From: Colletotrichum lupini
Lineage: Eukaryota; Ascomycota; Sordariomycetes; Glomerellales; Glomerellaceae
Direction: 5' to 3'
DNA length: 64,000 nucleotides
Assembly (NCBI RefSeq): GCF_023278565.1
Contig: NC_064677.1
Span: 5,766,001 to 5,830,000, forward strand
Positions 35,227 through 48,952 of this stretch are shown piece after piece (within the stretch, counting starts at the first letter, position 1; each line of letters begins with the position of its first letter). The notes beneath the pieces were generated by a model, which ran no database searches, was not told where the DNA came from, and saw nothing but the letters and a program-made list of their open reading frames with translations. The position numbers and the translations under genes are program-made.

Positions 35227-38200
35227 ATGCTAGTCGTATAGATATCCAAATGAATTTCAACATGAGGTTATGAAGTATTGCTTTGCTGTTGAATCATCCA
35301 TTCATTCATTGCTACGACGGCAGAAAGGCCCCAGGTATTCAATATGGCCTAGCATATCATTTTCCCTCCAGAAGATTAAAGGTTCTGTCTCCATTTTGAG
35401 GACCTTGTTACGATTAACTACCAGCGAAATGAAACCGGCTATTCAACGATGCTCTACCGCAGAAATAAAATGAGCATCTCTGAGCACGTCATCCGGCATA
35501 GTAGCACGCTCCAGCTAGCTGCCATAGGGGCAGTAGGAAACATCAACCGATTTGGAGGCCTATTCAAATCGAAACCTCTGACCCTTGGAGAACCCAGGGC
35601 TCATAGTTGTAAAACCTACAACGTCATAATCTGGGGCAGCCCGGGACCCGATACATTGCCTTCCCGAAGTCTTGATTAGAGGTTTGTCACCAAACACTCC
35701 TTCTAGCACTCTCACAACGTATCTGGACTTCTATGACGTGCCTCGCTGCTATTTACAACCTTCATCGCAATCGGCAGCCGGGTTTCTCTCTGTCCATGCT
35801 CCAGTATAGTTGCAGGCGAAGCAGATTGGTCCCATGAAATGGACTTTGACATGCAATTATGTGGAATACTGGCCAGGCCGATGCCTAGATTCTACAACAC
35901 TTGTTGCTGGCATTCTGTCTGGACAGAACCACCATCGTTGGACGCAAGGGCCTATGCTTTCAATGATGACTATACTCGCCGTAATGCCCGCCGCCGTCTT
36001 CTCGTTAATGCTCAGCAGGTCCAAATGGCCCCTCTACCGAAGTTCAGATATCGATGCAACCCTGGCAGAGACGCGCCAGTGTAATCACCGTTATAGGGTA
36101 ACCAAATCCTTTTGCTTCTGGAGAATATGATGAAGAGACGAAATACAAGGAACCTGTTGAGCGTGAAACACACGTGCTCATGGACAGATTCCCCTAAACT
36201 CAAGATGCGACGGACTTGGTGTCTCGATGATGTCGAACTGATCACCTTCACAGAGCGTTTATCAAAATTGATATAAGACTTCCCTCAACTTATAAAGGTC
36301 AAAGCGACGAGGTGAAGTGATGATGAGGGTTGTCTTTCTTGCTCTAGATGATATGTAACTGAGAATTTTACCCGAAATCTTGACGTCGAAGGGGTATCTG
36401 ACAAGCTCAGAACGTCTAGATCTATAGCTGATCGTCAGTATCATCACCATCACCCCGATTTGGAATGTCGAGAGAGTAGAACTACTTGTAAACCATCAAA
36501 ACACCTTCTCGAGTAATAATCACGCATGAAAAGTCCATCTACCATCATCAGTACCTGGGCATGGCCATCCGTGACAAGGTCAAGAAGGTCAATCGACACA
36601 ACAAAACCCGCTCAACCCCATCTCCCTCCCTCCAGCCCCCAGAGCAAAATTCCTCGAAGGACAACCCCAAAAGAGGGGTGGCAACACATCGCGCAAACAA
36701 GAACCTCGGATACAAGCTCAATACAATGACGCCCCGAGATCAAAACCTCCTCCACCCATCCAGCTTGACCATATCCAACTCACTCTTGTCGGAAACAACC
36801 CACCACCACGAAGTCTCTCCCAGAAGAAGCCAAGGCCGTTGAGGAAGTCAACGCAAAAAGCCGACGTACGGTAAGCGTCATCATTGAACAGTACACCCGA
36901 CCGTTGCCCCGTCATCCGAAGTAGAATGAGTAAAGCAAACGCCCATCATTTCGCCTCATCGCCAACGGCCGGTCTTCACCGGCCTTCCGGGGGAAAGCCG
37001 TTCGCCCCCCGGGATTCTATTCTAAACACTTCCGCCACCGCAACGACAACAGCATCGCCGCAAATGACCCAAAGAAGCTTTGGCACAACAGAGACTAGAT
37101 GCACACGAATCAAACTCGGAAAGGTTTGGCCAAGTATCCTCAAATTCATCACCAGCCTCGGCGAACTTTGGAGAAAACAGAAAACCTTCAACATGACGGT
37201 AACGCAGAATAAGAGCAATTCCGCCTCATCACCAGCAACAAGAGACGCGGTATGGGGCCAGAAGGGTAGATGCCGTCGATATTTCGAAGCAAAAAACACC
37301 AGACGATATAGTTACAAAACAAACACAAAAAAATGAGAACTCGAATAACCTCCGTCGCCAACAACAGCCCCAAAACCATCTCAATCTCGCCGGAGGGATA
37401 CCTGTCTGCCAAGTGCTCACCTCGCTCACTCACCAAACTCACCTTCCCTAACCTCCCTCCCAAAGCTTAAGGATAAAAGACAGCCGAGGTCTTGGAACCA
37501 AAAACAGTAATCGATTCGTCGCCGACAAACAACACACAGACATCACCGTTCAGCAAAGCGCGTTAAAAAAGCACTGAAAAGGCCATGACGATCCAAATAA
37601 ACATTCGTACACCCCAGCCATCAACATTTAGAGTTGCTCTCACTTACGACGAACCTTCAATCCCCGATCAAAATTACAGTTGTCAGTTTGTTTAGTGAAC
37701 ACCCGACCAGTTCATGCCCCCCCTTCCCCCCTCCTTTCTCTTTCCCCAATCTCTCAGCTGGGACTTGGGCCTTCATAAGCCGAGGCTTCAAGGGAGTCAA
37801 AACGAGACAACACAGAGAGAGAGGGAGAGAGAGGCGCAAGCTCTGGCCACCTATCTTCTCACATACCCTTCTCTCTCCTCTCATTTGTCGTATATACCTG
37901 TAGATATGTAAACCTCGGCGATTTGAAACGCAGAAAGCTCCCAATTCCGAGGTCCGTCCCAAGTAGGTATGTGCAGGATTTAGACTTTTTGGTGCCTCTC
38001 TATCCCACCGGCGCCGCGGATGATCTCCTACAACACATTAACCCGGAGCAACGTGCCCGGACTCGTAAAGAAAACAGTAATCGCCGACCCGGTCGCCCGC
38101 GGGCCTCCGCTCGGGAGTGGTCGCCCGGACATGAAGACGGGCGGGCACATCATTTGACGCGGCCGCTTTCCTTGGTGGAAACTCCGTCTTAAGTGAACAC

Positions 38201-41200
38201 AGGGTATCCTTTCGTCCACGGAATTTGGTTTCCGCACGATACTAGACTACGTGTTTCGATATGCTTGACAGAAAGGGGGCGACGATTCCCCCTAAGTTTA
38301 ACAGCATGATATCAAGGGTCCAACCTGCAGAACGCTATTGAACGTGTCTGTGTGTGAGTGCGCGGACAAAAGTGTCGCGCGCAGCCGCGGGGACCTCCAA
38401 ACTAGGTAGGCTGGTAGGTAGCCCGAGGCTGTCAACCCATCGGGGACGTTGAACAAGTTCTGCTTGGAAACACTTGCTTGCGGACAGAATGAGTAGAGTT
38501 CGTTCCATTGTGGGGTCATCCATGATCATCCGTGCCATCACGCACGTTCGTGGTAAAACGCAGAGGTTAATCTTGACACTTGCAGCGCTTATGGGCACCA
38601 CTTCAGGAAAGGATACATTAGACGAATGTACTGGCTTCAGTAAAGTTGAAGTTCTGTTCGAGGGTTCGCGAGAATGGCTCTCGAGAACAAGTCGGGCGCA
38701 ATGAAACGCCCAGCGATGTAGAATCTCTCAGTCCACTTGTTGGAGCATTTGCCAAATTCAACGCACCGAGTCCGCCGGTTTCGGCACGGGAAGAAAGGCT
38801 CTCTTCAGAGACGTTTCCGATGAAATTGGCAGGTCGCGCCATCACCGCCGACCGACTCCCGAACGCATCTCGATCGCAAGACCGGCCACGACAACAACGG
38901 TTCCGGTTGCCAGCCTCGCATTTGACTGGGGTCGCTGCGACGCCAACCCGGGTGCCAGTCGCCGCTCTGCCGCTTTCAGATGCCGGGAGAAGACCGGCGT
39001 GGGCATCGGCAGGATGCACAGTGGGGGCCCCACTGCTCCGTGACGGCGGGATGACTGATCGGGGTTCATCGTACGACGACTTTTTGGTTGCAAATCAAGC
39101 CGCCCTACCCATCCCCACCGCAAGAAATTTCACCAATGGCCTCCACTGCGAATATTTTGCATCCTCACGACAGTAAGACTAAAACGCGCACACCACGGGC
39201 GTCCCTTACGGCATGAGTGGGGCGGACTTTGGTCGGAAGACATTCGGGTAGGTGATGACGGTTACCTTGTCTAGACCGCCGTGCGCTTGAGCCGCGGAAG
39301 GTGACTAGCATACCGTAGTGAATAAGGGTTGTCATGCTCATCTCTGGGCCTGCCCGGCGATACATTACCATTCTCGTAACTCACGAGGTAATGTAGCGAT
39401 GAGGTATTTCTGTGGATGGGAGGTTGGTTGCTGCACTGCCTGCTCCAACCAACGCTGGCGGCGCTTTCGAAAGTTCTGATAACAGAATCCGATATCGTGT
39501 GGAGTCTGAACGCACTTCGTGATCGCAAATTCAACATGTTTGACTCGTGCGAATGTGAGCTGCCTTGGCAGCCACCTACTTTTTACTGCTGATGACTGTT
39601 AACCAACCGCAAATCGTTTTATAATGTGACGGAATAGGAAACCAGACTGACACATGATATCTAGCCAGGTACGAGGGGAAAAGCTTGGCAAGCCATTGTT
39701 GCAGATCCGAGATCTGCTTCCCACCGTTGCAGCGTTTGACTGACAGGCTGTAGCCTAACTTGGCCGAGGCAGATGCCCATGCGTGCCCTGGTTGATGATG
39801 CTTGGAGCTTAGCCAGGCATAGATGTGTCCACGATAGGGCATCGACCAATGCCTGACTGAGCGAAAGATACGGATACATAGGCAAACGAAACCATATCAG
39901 TGCTTGCATGCGAATCGTTTGGGGCGTGTTGCTTGTCGTACTGTCGCTTCCAATTCTTGGCGGATTGGCCCACCTGAAAGAGACCAATTTTGTTGCCAAC
40001 TCGTACCACAGTAAGTGACTTCTGTTCTAATGTGACAGGTCTCTTGGAAGTCTTTGCATAGATGCCCATGGAAATCTCAGAATCCATCCGGAGATAGCAA
40101 CGGGGGTCAGGTCCACTCCCCCGAATATTTTGCAGACAGGGGCCGGTGGCGTGACTCGACAGTCAGACCGTTCTTGACTATCGCCCGGGCGTCGGCGAGT
40201 CTGCTCCGCAACCAGCCATTCAGCTGCCTTCCAAACATACCCAGGAAGAACGATTGAGGAACGTTGTAGATCGAGATTCAGGACCCATGGATGCAGAGTC
40301 GACCAAGAAAAAGACGATGCAAACAAGGCAGCGGGCTCGCGCATAGAGTCAGTCGGGCCACTTGTTCCGATCATGTCTCCAGCTTTCCGTTCGCCCAAAG
40401 AGTCAACCGTAATGTGACATTGTTGAGAGTACTTGCTCCCGTTCGTGAATATCCACACCACAGCGGCCTCAACTTTGGTGCCCTTTGTGAATTGGTCCTC
40501 CGGGAACGTGGGTATCACCAAAAGACGCCGCTCCGGGACCCGCTGCCGGGCGCCAAGACCATATCGGCATCCGTGAATATTCAATTCCGCAATCCCGCTT
40601 GCGAGTCTTCCCGGCCCCGGAATCTACTGTCACCTGCGTAGGTATGCAGCCAAAGGGACATATGGTCAGAAAACTTTGCTACTGGCGAACCCCACATGCC
40701 TCGGTTGTTGGAGCGCTCAACTTGTCGATTTTGAGTGTGGACAGCGCGATCATGCGCCCCGACAATCCACCAGGGACGGGAAGACGTGCAACCCCGGTGC
40801 GTATCAGCTTTCAGATGGCGGTGCTGCATACGTCGTTCGGTACCCACGAGCTTGTCCTGGATGATGCGGAATCACCAGAGGAGGGACCCCATGTGAAGGG
40901 AAGCTGCCTAGCATGATGATGGTTCCTTAGCTTCGGAGCCGGCGTTCAGCACCTGGAATCCACGACCCGTCCGATATCTCAAGTTTGTGCGTTGTCAAGG
41001 TAGGTCTAGATACGGGCCGAGGGGTGAGACCAAGGACTGGAAACGTTCCGCCAGTATGCATATAGCTCAAAGCTTTAGCTAGAGTTTCGTGCGCTTAGAT
41101 GACGTCGCTTGCATCCCAATTTCCTCTAGACACAAAGGGGAGGCATTGTGCATGTCATCGTGGCATAGTAGTCTAGTTTGCCGGCTGCCATTTTCAAGGC

Positions 41201-44200
41201 GCGAGGCTGCCTGTCCAGATCGATTTGGAAGCCTCGATACGTTGAGGGGGCTTGATTGGAAATCCTTCAGACCGACAAAGGTCGAGAACCAACACCAAAT
41301 CAAAGTCGGTATCGCGTAGCGGGACAGCTCCAACGCCGCGCCGACAAGCAATGAGGCTCCAATGCGACCACACGTCATGCAGCCAGTTTTGGTGGAGTCG
41401 AGCCTCGGCCTAACTGGAAATTAGCAGAGGCCGAAGTCCGCTCATCCACGCCCGCGGTTGTTTCCCGCTTTGCATCTCCACGACAAAGTAGCCTAATTTT
41501 GCCCTAGCTGACGGTTTACCCTAGGCACCTGGGGGCTTTTGGTCCGGGCAAAAATGATCTCCATTGCTTATTCTCGCCCTCCTCCGCCCGGGCACCGTTT
41601 CGGGAACCGATACGGCCAACCTGACAAGAGCAAGGGACCGACAGCTTGGGCGCAGCCACACCGCACATGAGGTGGTGACGAGACAGCATCTCGTACTCGT
41701 ACGGATACCGATGCAGCTACCCCAGATGAGAACGAAGTCCTGCGTTTCTGTACTCCGTCCACACTCCCAAACCAACTGAGAAGGACACACTACTTATTCA
41801 CACATGGAAGCTTCGATCCTTGGCACACGGGCCAGGGCTGGGACAACATGGCAGCTGGAGCAAAGACGCAGGGAAGTAAGCAAGTGGGTGTCAGCCCTCC
41901 ACCGCCCACGTTCTCAGACATCAGAAAGAACCCAAAGATCCCAGAAGCAAGGATCCCAAGAAGGAAGCAGCCACGGTATAGCTCACTCGAATGGGCGGTG
42001 GCGGGTGAGGGTTATTGGGACTTGGGGCAGCTGCCTTCAACAGTTGTTGGTTCTCATATTCCACATGGAAGGGATGGATCATGGCAACCACTTCGGATAG
42101 CAGTCTCTCTGCCTACCGCCACCACTCCCGTGCCTCTACTTTGGTTCAGCCTGATGCATTGCAACTTGATCCGCCACAAGTCTATCATCACCATTGTATC
42201 TTACCATCGCCGACCATCTTCGCATGAATCTTGACCCCATGCCGACGCCTTACAGCTCAAGCTCAAACCAACCCTTGGTCACCTCGAGCTGGCCTTACGA
42301 GCCTCTGCTCCGTGCGGTACAGAGCACACCTCAACAGCTCTCTCGACTCTCGAGTCCATTCTCACGGCATTGTGCCTCACGAGACCTGTCTTGGCGGCTT
42401 GTCAACGGTTGACCGTGAACCTACCTACCACCGGCGGAGGAGCGGGCCACAGAGCGGCCTCGCTACCTTGAATCTTGTCCGTGCTCCGCAATCTCTCCGC
42501 GCACCATCGGCGAATAGGCTGTCACCCTCCGTTCCAACTCTCAACTTTCTCCTCATCGCCGCCGGACTTTTGTAGCAGTCCACCTACCCGACCCTTTTCT
42601 TTACGATCGATCAACAACGAACCGTTGGCTCCGCCTGCCGCCGTGGGAGTGGCCAGCGGCCGAGGCCTCGTCGGCAGAGAAACATCATCGCGGCTCTTAA
42701 TCGTTGACTTTGCATTAGAGTTTGCTGCTCGAAACTAGACGCCATGACGTCTTTACACTCTTTACACCCTCGGACGGTGTCATGGTATCAGACGGGTTTG
42801 ATGGTGGACTCAATCCCACTGCACGCTCCCGCCGCATAGAGTGCTGCGCTGGCCAGAAGTTTGGCCTGAAGTATCTCTTCTCCCTGTCGTCAGTCGACCT
42901 CGAACAACCTGCCTTAAGCTGCACCGCCTGTGAGCTCCCACAGAGTTCGCGGTCAGGTACAACCTGCCTTCTATGCAGCTCGCCGAAGCATCGTCGACCT
43001 CGGCCGACTGGTAGCTACCGTTCTTGGCGCATATCAGACTTTGGCACGCACCGACAGCATGGGATCTTTTCACCATGGAATGAATTAGGACGACACAAAA
43101 GTCCGCCCGCGGCGACCATCCCACGCGAGGCTGTCGGCACCGTTGGCCTCAAAGAGGAAGTCCCTGCATGGATGGGAGCTCGAACGTCTGCCACTGTCTG
43201 TTCTCCGAACCTGTCCTGCAGGCATTCGACTCTTCAACTGACACGGTCGAGCCCTATCGGCAAGGGACGTTTTTGCACCTCACAAAGATGAGTTAGTTCT
43301 CCCGGCGGCACCTCGTCAACTACCCGTCGGGCATACGAGAGCCGTTGGATCAATTTAGGCCCCGGATAGGAGAACAGGAGAGCATTGAGACCGTGTTAGT
43401 ACCTGTAAGGCGTAGGTATCTGGGCAATGCGACAAATTTGGACAGGTTTTGGCCCAACCCAATGGTTATGGTCCATCATGATTCATCGACCCTGGCACCC
43501 TGTCGATTTGCCCAAATTGGCATTCCCAGTCAGGGACCAACCAGGCATAGCAATGCCAGTTGGCAGACTCGGTCTCTGGCGTCATCAATTCAGTCATGCC
43601 TTGTCGTCTTGTCTCCATTCGAGTCCAGAACCTCTCGAGGATCGTACAGTATGACGGCTCCGAGCTACTGATCTAGAGCAGTAGAGTCGCGGTATCGTCG
43701 ATGATGAACGCGCAGCAAAAGTCAAGACCCCGCCCTCGGCGCCGGCCTCGTCAACAGGCCGGAGTCTGGGCATACGGGGTTGCAGTTTACCCTGATCGCC
43801 CCGTCAGCGGCCCCGTCAGATTCCGCCGCATGCACAAATCGAGAAAATTTAGGATTATGAACAACCCGGTGTTGGTCATCGGACTCACTGTATTGAACCT
43901 TGGCCAGGTGTCGTGCTCGAAGGCGTCCGCGGCTCAGCGATGTTGGCATGGTGCGGCGCAACGGAAGATACACAGCTACATGTTCACACCAAAAACGGCC
44001 AGATCGAATCTACGGTTACGAAGTCAGAGAGAGAGAGAGAAGAGACGTTGGGGTCAACATGGCTTCACCGTCCCGAACGGACGAGTGGGGTTTGCAAACA
44101 GAGAGCAAGTAAGACATGAGCACACTCGAAAGAGAGACACAGAACAGATCGGGTGGTTTTTTTTCTGTCAGTCTCGGAGCGATTTGTCTGCCTGGGCGTG

Positions 44201-46413
44201 TGTCTCTCGCGTGTCTTCGTCGACCATCTCGTTCCATTCCTTGGGCCCATCACCCATGCAGAGCTTACTCAGGTTCGGGGACTTGTGAACCTCCACTCCC
44301 GAAGTCTCTGGAGGTACCGATCAGTCACAGTCACAGGAGCGGACCCGCTCAACCTGCCTTACCTACCCCTTGAAGGTTGACAGCAACATTGCGGGCCTTG
44401 TCGTCGCGCAACCCGCTTTCATGAGGCGTACACTCGGCTTGGTTCCTACCAAGTAGCGTTCCGTTCACGATTTGTCGAGTGTTCCCCGAGGCAAATGGTC
44501 CAGACTAGGCCCATGTCAACATACTCGCAGCATCATGTCATCTTTCGTTCATGATCAAGCCTCATTGCTTGGAAAGATCCCATCTCTTGATCCCGGCAGA
44601 GTTGTGGGTGACCCTGCTTGCTGGATATAAGATGTGGTCGGCTGTTCCGTCTGAGTGGGATCCCCCTACACCGGAGTCAGAAGCTATTCATGTTTCGAAT
44701 CGGGGACCTTGATCAACATCACAGTTCTAACTCCGCCGACCTGACGTCGATACCTACTCTGCATACCTTCAGCTTCAGCGATCTGGTGTAAAGGATTCTT
44801 TTTTTAAAAAGACCATCTCGGCCCGGAAACATTCCATCGATCCAGACTGTTCATTACCTCCAAGGCAACAACATTACCTCTAGTCGAAATAAGAACCCCT
44901 AGGTCTCATCTTACACACCAAGATTGAAGAGAATCATATCTTGTTACACCAACAAGCAGCCTAGAAAGACAAGCCATCCACCACCACGTCCACACATGCT
45001 CTCCCGCATCCACCCGCCCGCAAAAGCATTTAAGGACTTTGGTGACGAATAAGAGAAAAAGGAGACCAAGAAGAACGAAAGGCCCCAAGACCCTGGATCA
45101 GCACATAGCACACAACAGGGTCGGCAAACAAGATCCGCTCGAGACACGTCCGCCATTCTGCAGTCAGCAATCCGCCGTATCAACAGCGGGAAGCAGCAAC
45201 AAATAAGCCGTACTTTACACAAGCAGCGACCGGCTTGCAAATCAAATCCCAATCCCTATCCCTATCCCTATCCTCGCCGTCCAGTTCTCTGAACTCCGCA
45301 GCGGACTTTACCTTCTCGCGGCTAGCTCTTGGGACCAGAAAGAAAAAAGGCTGCTAGCGCGCTGCTACTACCAGCTACATCCCACAACTTGGCTACGTAC
45401 CGGACGTACTTTTGATACACGACGGTCGCCAGTTGACCACACACACTCTCCAAATTGAGCACAAAACGGAACCAGGATCCTTCTTGAGGCCGTCTCATTT
45501 TCATAACTACTGGGCCCGCCCGCGCACTCGGACATAAAGACGTCGCCGACCGTTAATGCCACCCGCAGCAGACCAGGCCAGCGAACCCACACCCGCGCCC
45601 ACGCCTACACCACCGCCTACCTATTCGTAAGGTACCTACCTGGTCCTACGAATACCTAACGCACCGCATCCGCACTCGCTCCAGCTCCAGCTCCAGTTCC
45701 AGCTCCTCCAGCAGCAGACTCTCCCCGACAGAACTCCCCTAGTCTGCCCTGTCTGCCCTCCACTGTACCCGTCGTACCGCCGTACTTGCATCGTAAAAGG
45801 TACGGGGCAAAGTACCGCACCAAAGCAACCAGCATCAGCACCAAGCACCCGCAACGCACACACCCACCCCCCCCTGCCTGTCCTCTCCTCTCCTCTCTCT
45901 CCTCAACCTCCACTGCTTGCTTGCTCTGCCCTCCTTAGCATTGCGAGCGACCGAACTCTATCAACCCCAAAAGCTTCCGAGGCCTTTTCCCTGTGCATCA
46001 CATAATCTCGCGCGCGCACATTAGACGCACCCCGTCTACTCCCCGTCGTCTCCCCGTTGTTGCTCGACATTAATAATTTGTCTACGCCCTCCATCCCAGT
46101 ACCTTGCCGTGCTTACTGTCCCGCCCTCTTGACCCTAGCGCCGCGGACTCTTGGCTGTGTCATCCCGACTCTTTTACCTTTTTGGTTTATTCTTCCTTTG
46201 ACTGGGTCGACTTCGTTCTCGCTATCCTATATAGTTCACTTACACGCCTCTCACCTCCCTCACCCACAGACTTATACGCACTTTGCCCCTCGGTCTACAT
46301 CAACAATATCTTCCTCTTCCACACATCGCCACACCTTATCCTTCCTTCCTACTACTACTACTACAACAACTACTACATACTACCCCATTAACTAGTAATC
46401 ATTCACCACCACA
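35227..46413. other. 11 kb gene-poor region upstream of the Zn2Cys6 gene
   Basis: I find no confident gene on either strand. Between about 41800 and 43680 there are Ser/Pro-rich coding-like fragments in changing frames. Other contents are a (GA)n tract near 44026, three CCCTAT units at 45254-45271 and the AGGTACCT palindrome at 45630. From about 45840 to 46413 the sequence is C/T-rich with trinucleotide TAC/CAA runs, typical of a long fungal 5' leader for the transcription factor that follows. Confidence 0.4.
45254..45271. repeat. Three CCCTAT units
   Basis: Exact tandem CCCTAT x3. It resembles but differs from the telomeric CCCTAA unit, so I treat it as a simple repeat. Confidence 0.7.
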
Positions 46414-47561
46414 ATGGGAAGCGGCCTACCCACACCTCCCTTGGAGGACCAAAAACCCAGAAAGAGCTCCTCCAGCTCCAAGTCTATCAAGCCCAACCGC
46501 CATACTGCCAAGCGCGCCAGCCCTCACAACGCGACACAACATCACGATCATAGCCCTCAAGCTATGTCTGCCGATGGACGTCACAAGAGGGTATGGAAGG
46601 CTTGCGAAAGGTGTCGTATGAAGAAGACCAAGGTAAGCAGCACCACCACACCCAACCTCATGGTCACTCCCATCCTGACTTGGATTCCACTTAGTGCGAC
46701 GGAGAATTCCCCTGCAAAAGGTGTAAGGACGATGGTCTCGTTTGCACCGCCGGCGTTCGCAAGAAGACGGAATACAAGCAGCTGCCCAGAGGCTACGCCG
46801 AAGTTCTCGAGCACACCCAATTCGCCCTCATTGCCACCGTCCATAAGTTGTACTCCATGGTTAGGAACCAACAACAATGGGACCTTGGTGAACCCGAGCT
46901 CAACGATAGAGGACAGCCTGTCATCCACAACATTGCCCAGAAGCTTGGATGCATCCGCCCGAACAGCGATATCGACTTGCCAGTTCACTCGGTGTTCCCT
47001 GAGGACGAGGCGGGCTTGGCTGAGTTGGCGCGCCAACTGGAGGAACAGCAAAAGGAACGCGATGTTGAGAAGGCCATGAAGGTCGAGGTCGATTCTAACT
47101 CAAGTTGCGAGCGTTCAGACCGCGCAAGCTCTTCCGACATTGATCACTCGGAATTCGAGGCCGACTACCGCAAAGCTGTCTTTGGCGGCCACAACAACCC
47201 CATGACCATGTCTCCGCAAAGCTTCTCTACCGGATACACTGAGTTCGACGTAGACTCGGTTGCCTCGCCCATCGATCCCACCGCCGCCATGTTTCAGCAA
47301 AATCAGTCCCCGCCCATGAACGCTTACCAACAATGGAATATGCCCAGACAATCAGCACCCTCTTCAATGGATCTCGCTCAGCAATTCTTCCAACATCCCG
47401 GCGCTCTCACCAACATGGACATGCTTAACCAAGGCCTGATCGAGTCAGAATTCGGCACCATCAAGCCTCACGTTCTTAACTGTCCGAATCCGGAAGTGAT
47501 GATGGGAATGGGCGACCCGATGATCTACGGGGGCTATGACGGCGAGCCAATGCGACTGTAA
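46414..47561 (+). CDS. Zn2Cys6 zinc-cluster transcription factor, two exons
   Basis: Exons 46414-46632 and 46695-47561 (62-nt intron, GTAAGC/CTTAG); product 361 residues. The zinc cluster has all six cysteines with spacing C-x2-C-x6-C-x5-C-x2-C-x6-C: Cys64, 67, 74, 80, 83 and 90 (KACERCRMKKTK before the intron, CDGEFPCKRC after). Basic residues MKKTK between Cys67 and Cys74 fit DNA contact. After it, RKKTEYKQLPRGYAEVLEHT and the helical TVHKLYSMVRNQQQWDLGEP lead to GCIRPNSDIDLPVHSVFPED. This belongs to a conserved Pezizomycotina family often labelled 'fluconazole resistance protein 1'; that label is not functional proof. Residues 170-361 are acidic and Gln/Met/Asn-rich, like an activation region. 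No fungal-specific middle homology domain is present. It is flanked by very long intergenic DNA and a long pyrimidine-rich leader, suggesting complex control. Confidence 0.92.
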
Positions 47562-48111
47562 CCCCAACATTCCAGTCACTGAGCATTTCGAGTACGGATT
47601 ATGAGTTATAGAGTTGGGGCTTTCGGTCGGGCCACGGCCATCAGGCGCACAGAAGACATTGGGGTCGTGGGATTTTGCGAATTTATGGGCTATTCAATGA
47701 TACACCGCGAAGGCGTTGCTTTTTCTGGGAAAGGACCCTCCCCACATCTCGCGAGAGAGAGAAAAAGGCGTTTGACGGTTTTTTTTTTTGGTGGTTTGAT
47801 TTTATGTTTTGTTTGGTCAAACTCGGATGAGGTTAATCGCCACCGTTCAAGGTATTTGGGGGGCAACAGTGAGCGGGAAACGGCCTTTAGGAAGAAGGAT
47901 TTATTAGCATTGAGGCGAACGATTTTTCACGTTGCAACGACACCAAAAATCGAAACCATTGTATCAACTTTTTTCTGAACTCGTGTCTACTCTATTTCTT
48001 TGGCTTGTGTGATTTCCTCTGGGATGAGCTTTAGAGAAAAGGTTTATCGTACCGACCACCCCTCCTTTCAGAGAGTTGGGACGAGGACAAGCTTGCATAA
48101 AGCTGAACCGT

Positions 48112-48132
48112 GGGGGGGGGGGGGGGGGGGGG
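48112..48132. repeat. Poly-G run, 21 bases
   Basis: Uninterrupted G21 on the plus strand, about 550 bp after the Zn2Cys6 stop codon. Confidence 0.9.
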
Positions 48133-48228
48133 CGAGAGGTCAAAGTACCTCTTCCATCCCCCAATGTAAAAAAAACAAAAACAGATATACTCACAATAGC
48201 ACCACTCTTCGAGTCAACAGAACTCTTT

Positions 48229-48243
48229 CCCCCCCCCCCCCCC
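48229..48243. repeat. Poly-C run, 15 bases
   Basis: Uninterrupted C15, 96 bases after the G21 run on the same strand, so the two could pair. Confidence 0.9.
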
Positions 48244-48555
48244 TTCTACCCTCTTGCCAAGTTTCTCAACCAATGAAGTTTTTTCTGTTGTGGCCGTTCT
48301 TCGATCGTGCAATCTCTTCCTAATTCGGATTGTGAGACAAACAAGAGTCCGTGAGCTTTCTTCGAGCTCAGGTCGGCGAATGCCCAAAACCAAGTAACTC
48401 TGTAACCTCGTCATAAATCATTGTAATTTTTTTTAATTTTTTTTATTTTATTTTTTGCAGCTAGCTAGTTTGCCGACTGGCTCCTCCTCCTCCCCTTGCT
48501 GTAACCTCCCAGGTTTTGACTTCACGCGTGTAGAACTATGGGAGGGCATGACGCT

Positions 48556-48557
<2 letters not shown>

Positions 48558-48588
<31 letters not shown>
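48558..48588. repeat. Poly-A run, 31 bases
   Basis: Uninterrupted A31 flanked by GACG on each side (ATGACGCTGC before, GACGGTG after). T-rich runs lie 100 bases upstream. A retroposed tail is possible, but no element body is recognised. Confidence 0.9.
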
Positions 48589-48590
<2 letters not shown>

Positions 48591-48935
48591 CGGTGACAAG
48601 AAACTCTGAAAAAGTCTACTTGTCTCTTGTCTCACACTCTACTATGCTGGCACTACACTACCCTGACCTGATCCCCGGATATGGAACGAACTGCTACCAA
48701 AAAATTACCCTCTCTAATGTACGCAGTAGGCCGGCCATTGGAATCGGCGACGGCATGCTACGCTACCGTATCAGCGGGCACCCTGCGGCCTTGCCTGCCC
48801 TGTGCCCGCTCGGCTTGCACACTCTCTCTAGTCTCTAGGTATGCCCGCAGCGCAGCCCAGAGAAGAATCTTAAAAGAGCATCTTGGGTTTTTGTTGCTTA
48901 CCAGGAGCCAGCTCCGTCGGTCAAGCCAGCGCCCG

Positions 48936-48952
48936 CCCCCCCCCCCCCCCCC
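48936..48952. repeat. Poly-C run, 17 bases
   Basis: Uninterrupted C17; the fourth long homopolymer within 840 bp. Confidence 0.9.

Noticed and set aside
40027..40584. 185-codon minus-strand frame
   Set aside because: Non-ATG start, no family resemblance, and neighbouring frames are equally open.
45254..45271. Interstitial telomere repeat
   Set aside because: The unit is CCCTAT, not CCCTAA, and only three copies occur.
48558..48588. SINE or LINE tail at the A31 run
   Set aside because: No promoter boxes, element body or convincing target-site duplication; only GACG is shared by the flanks.
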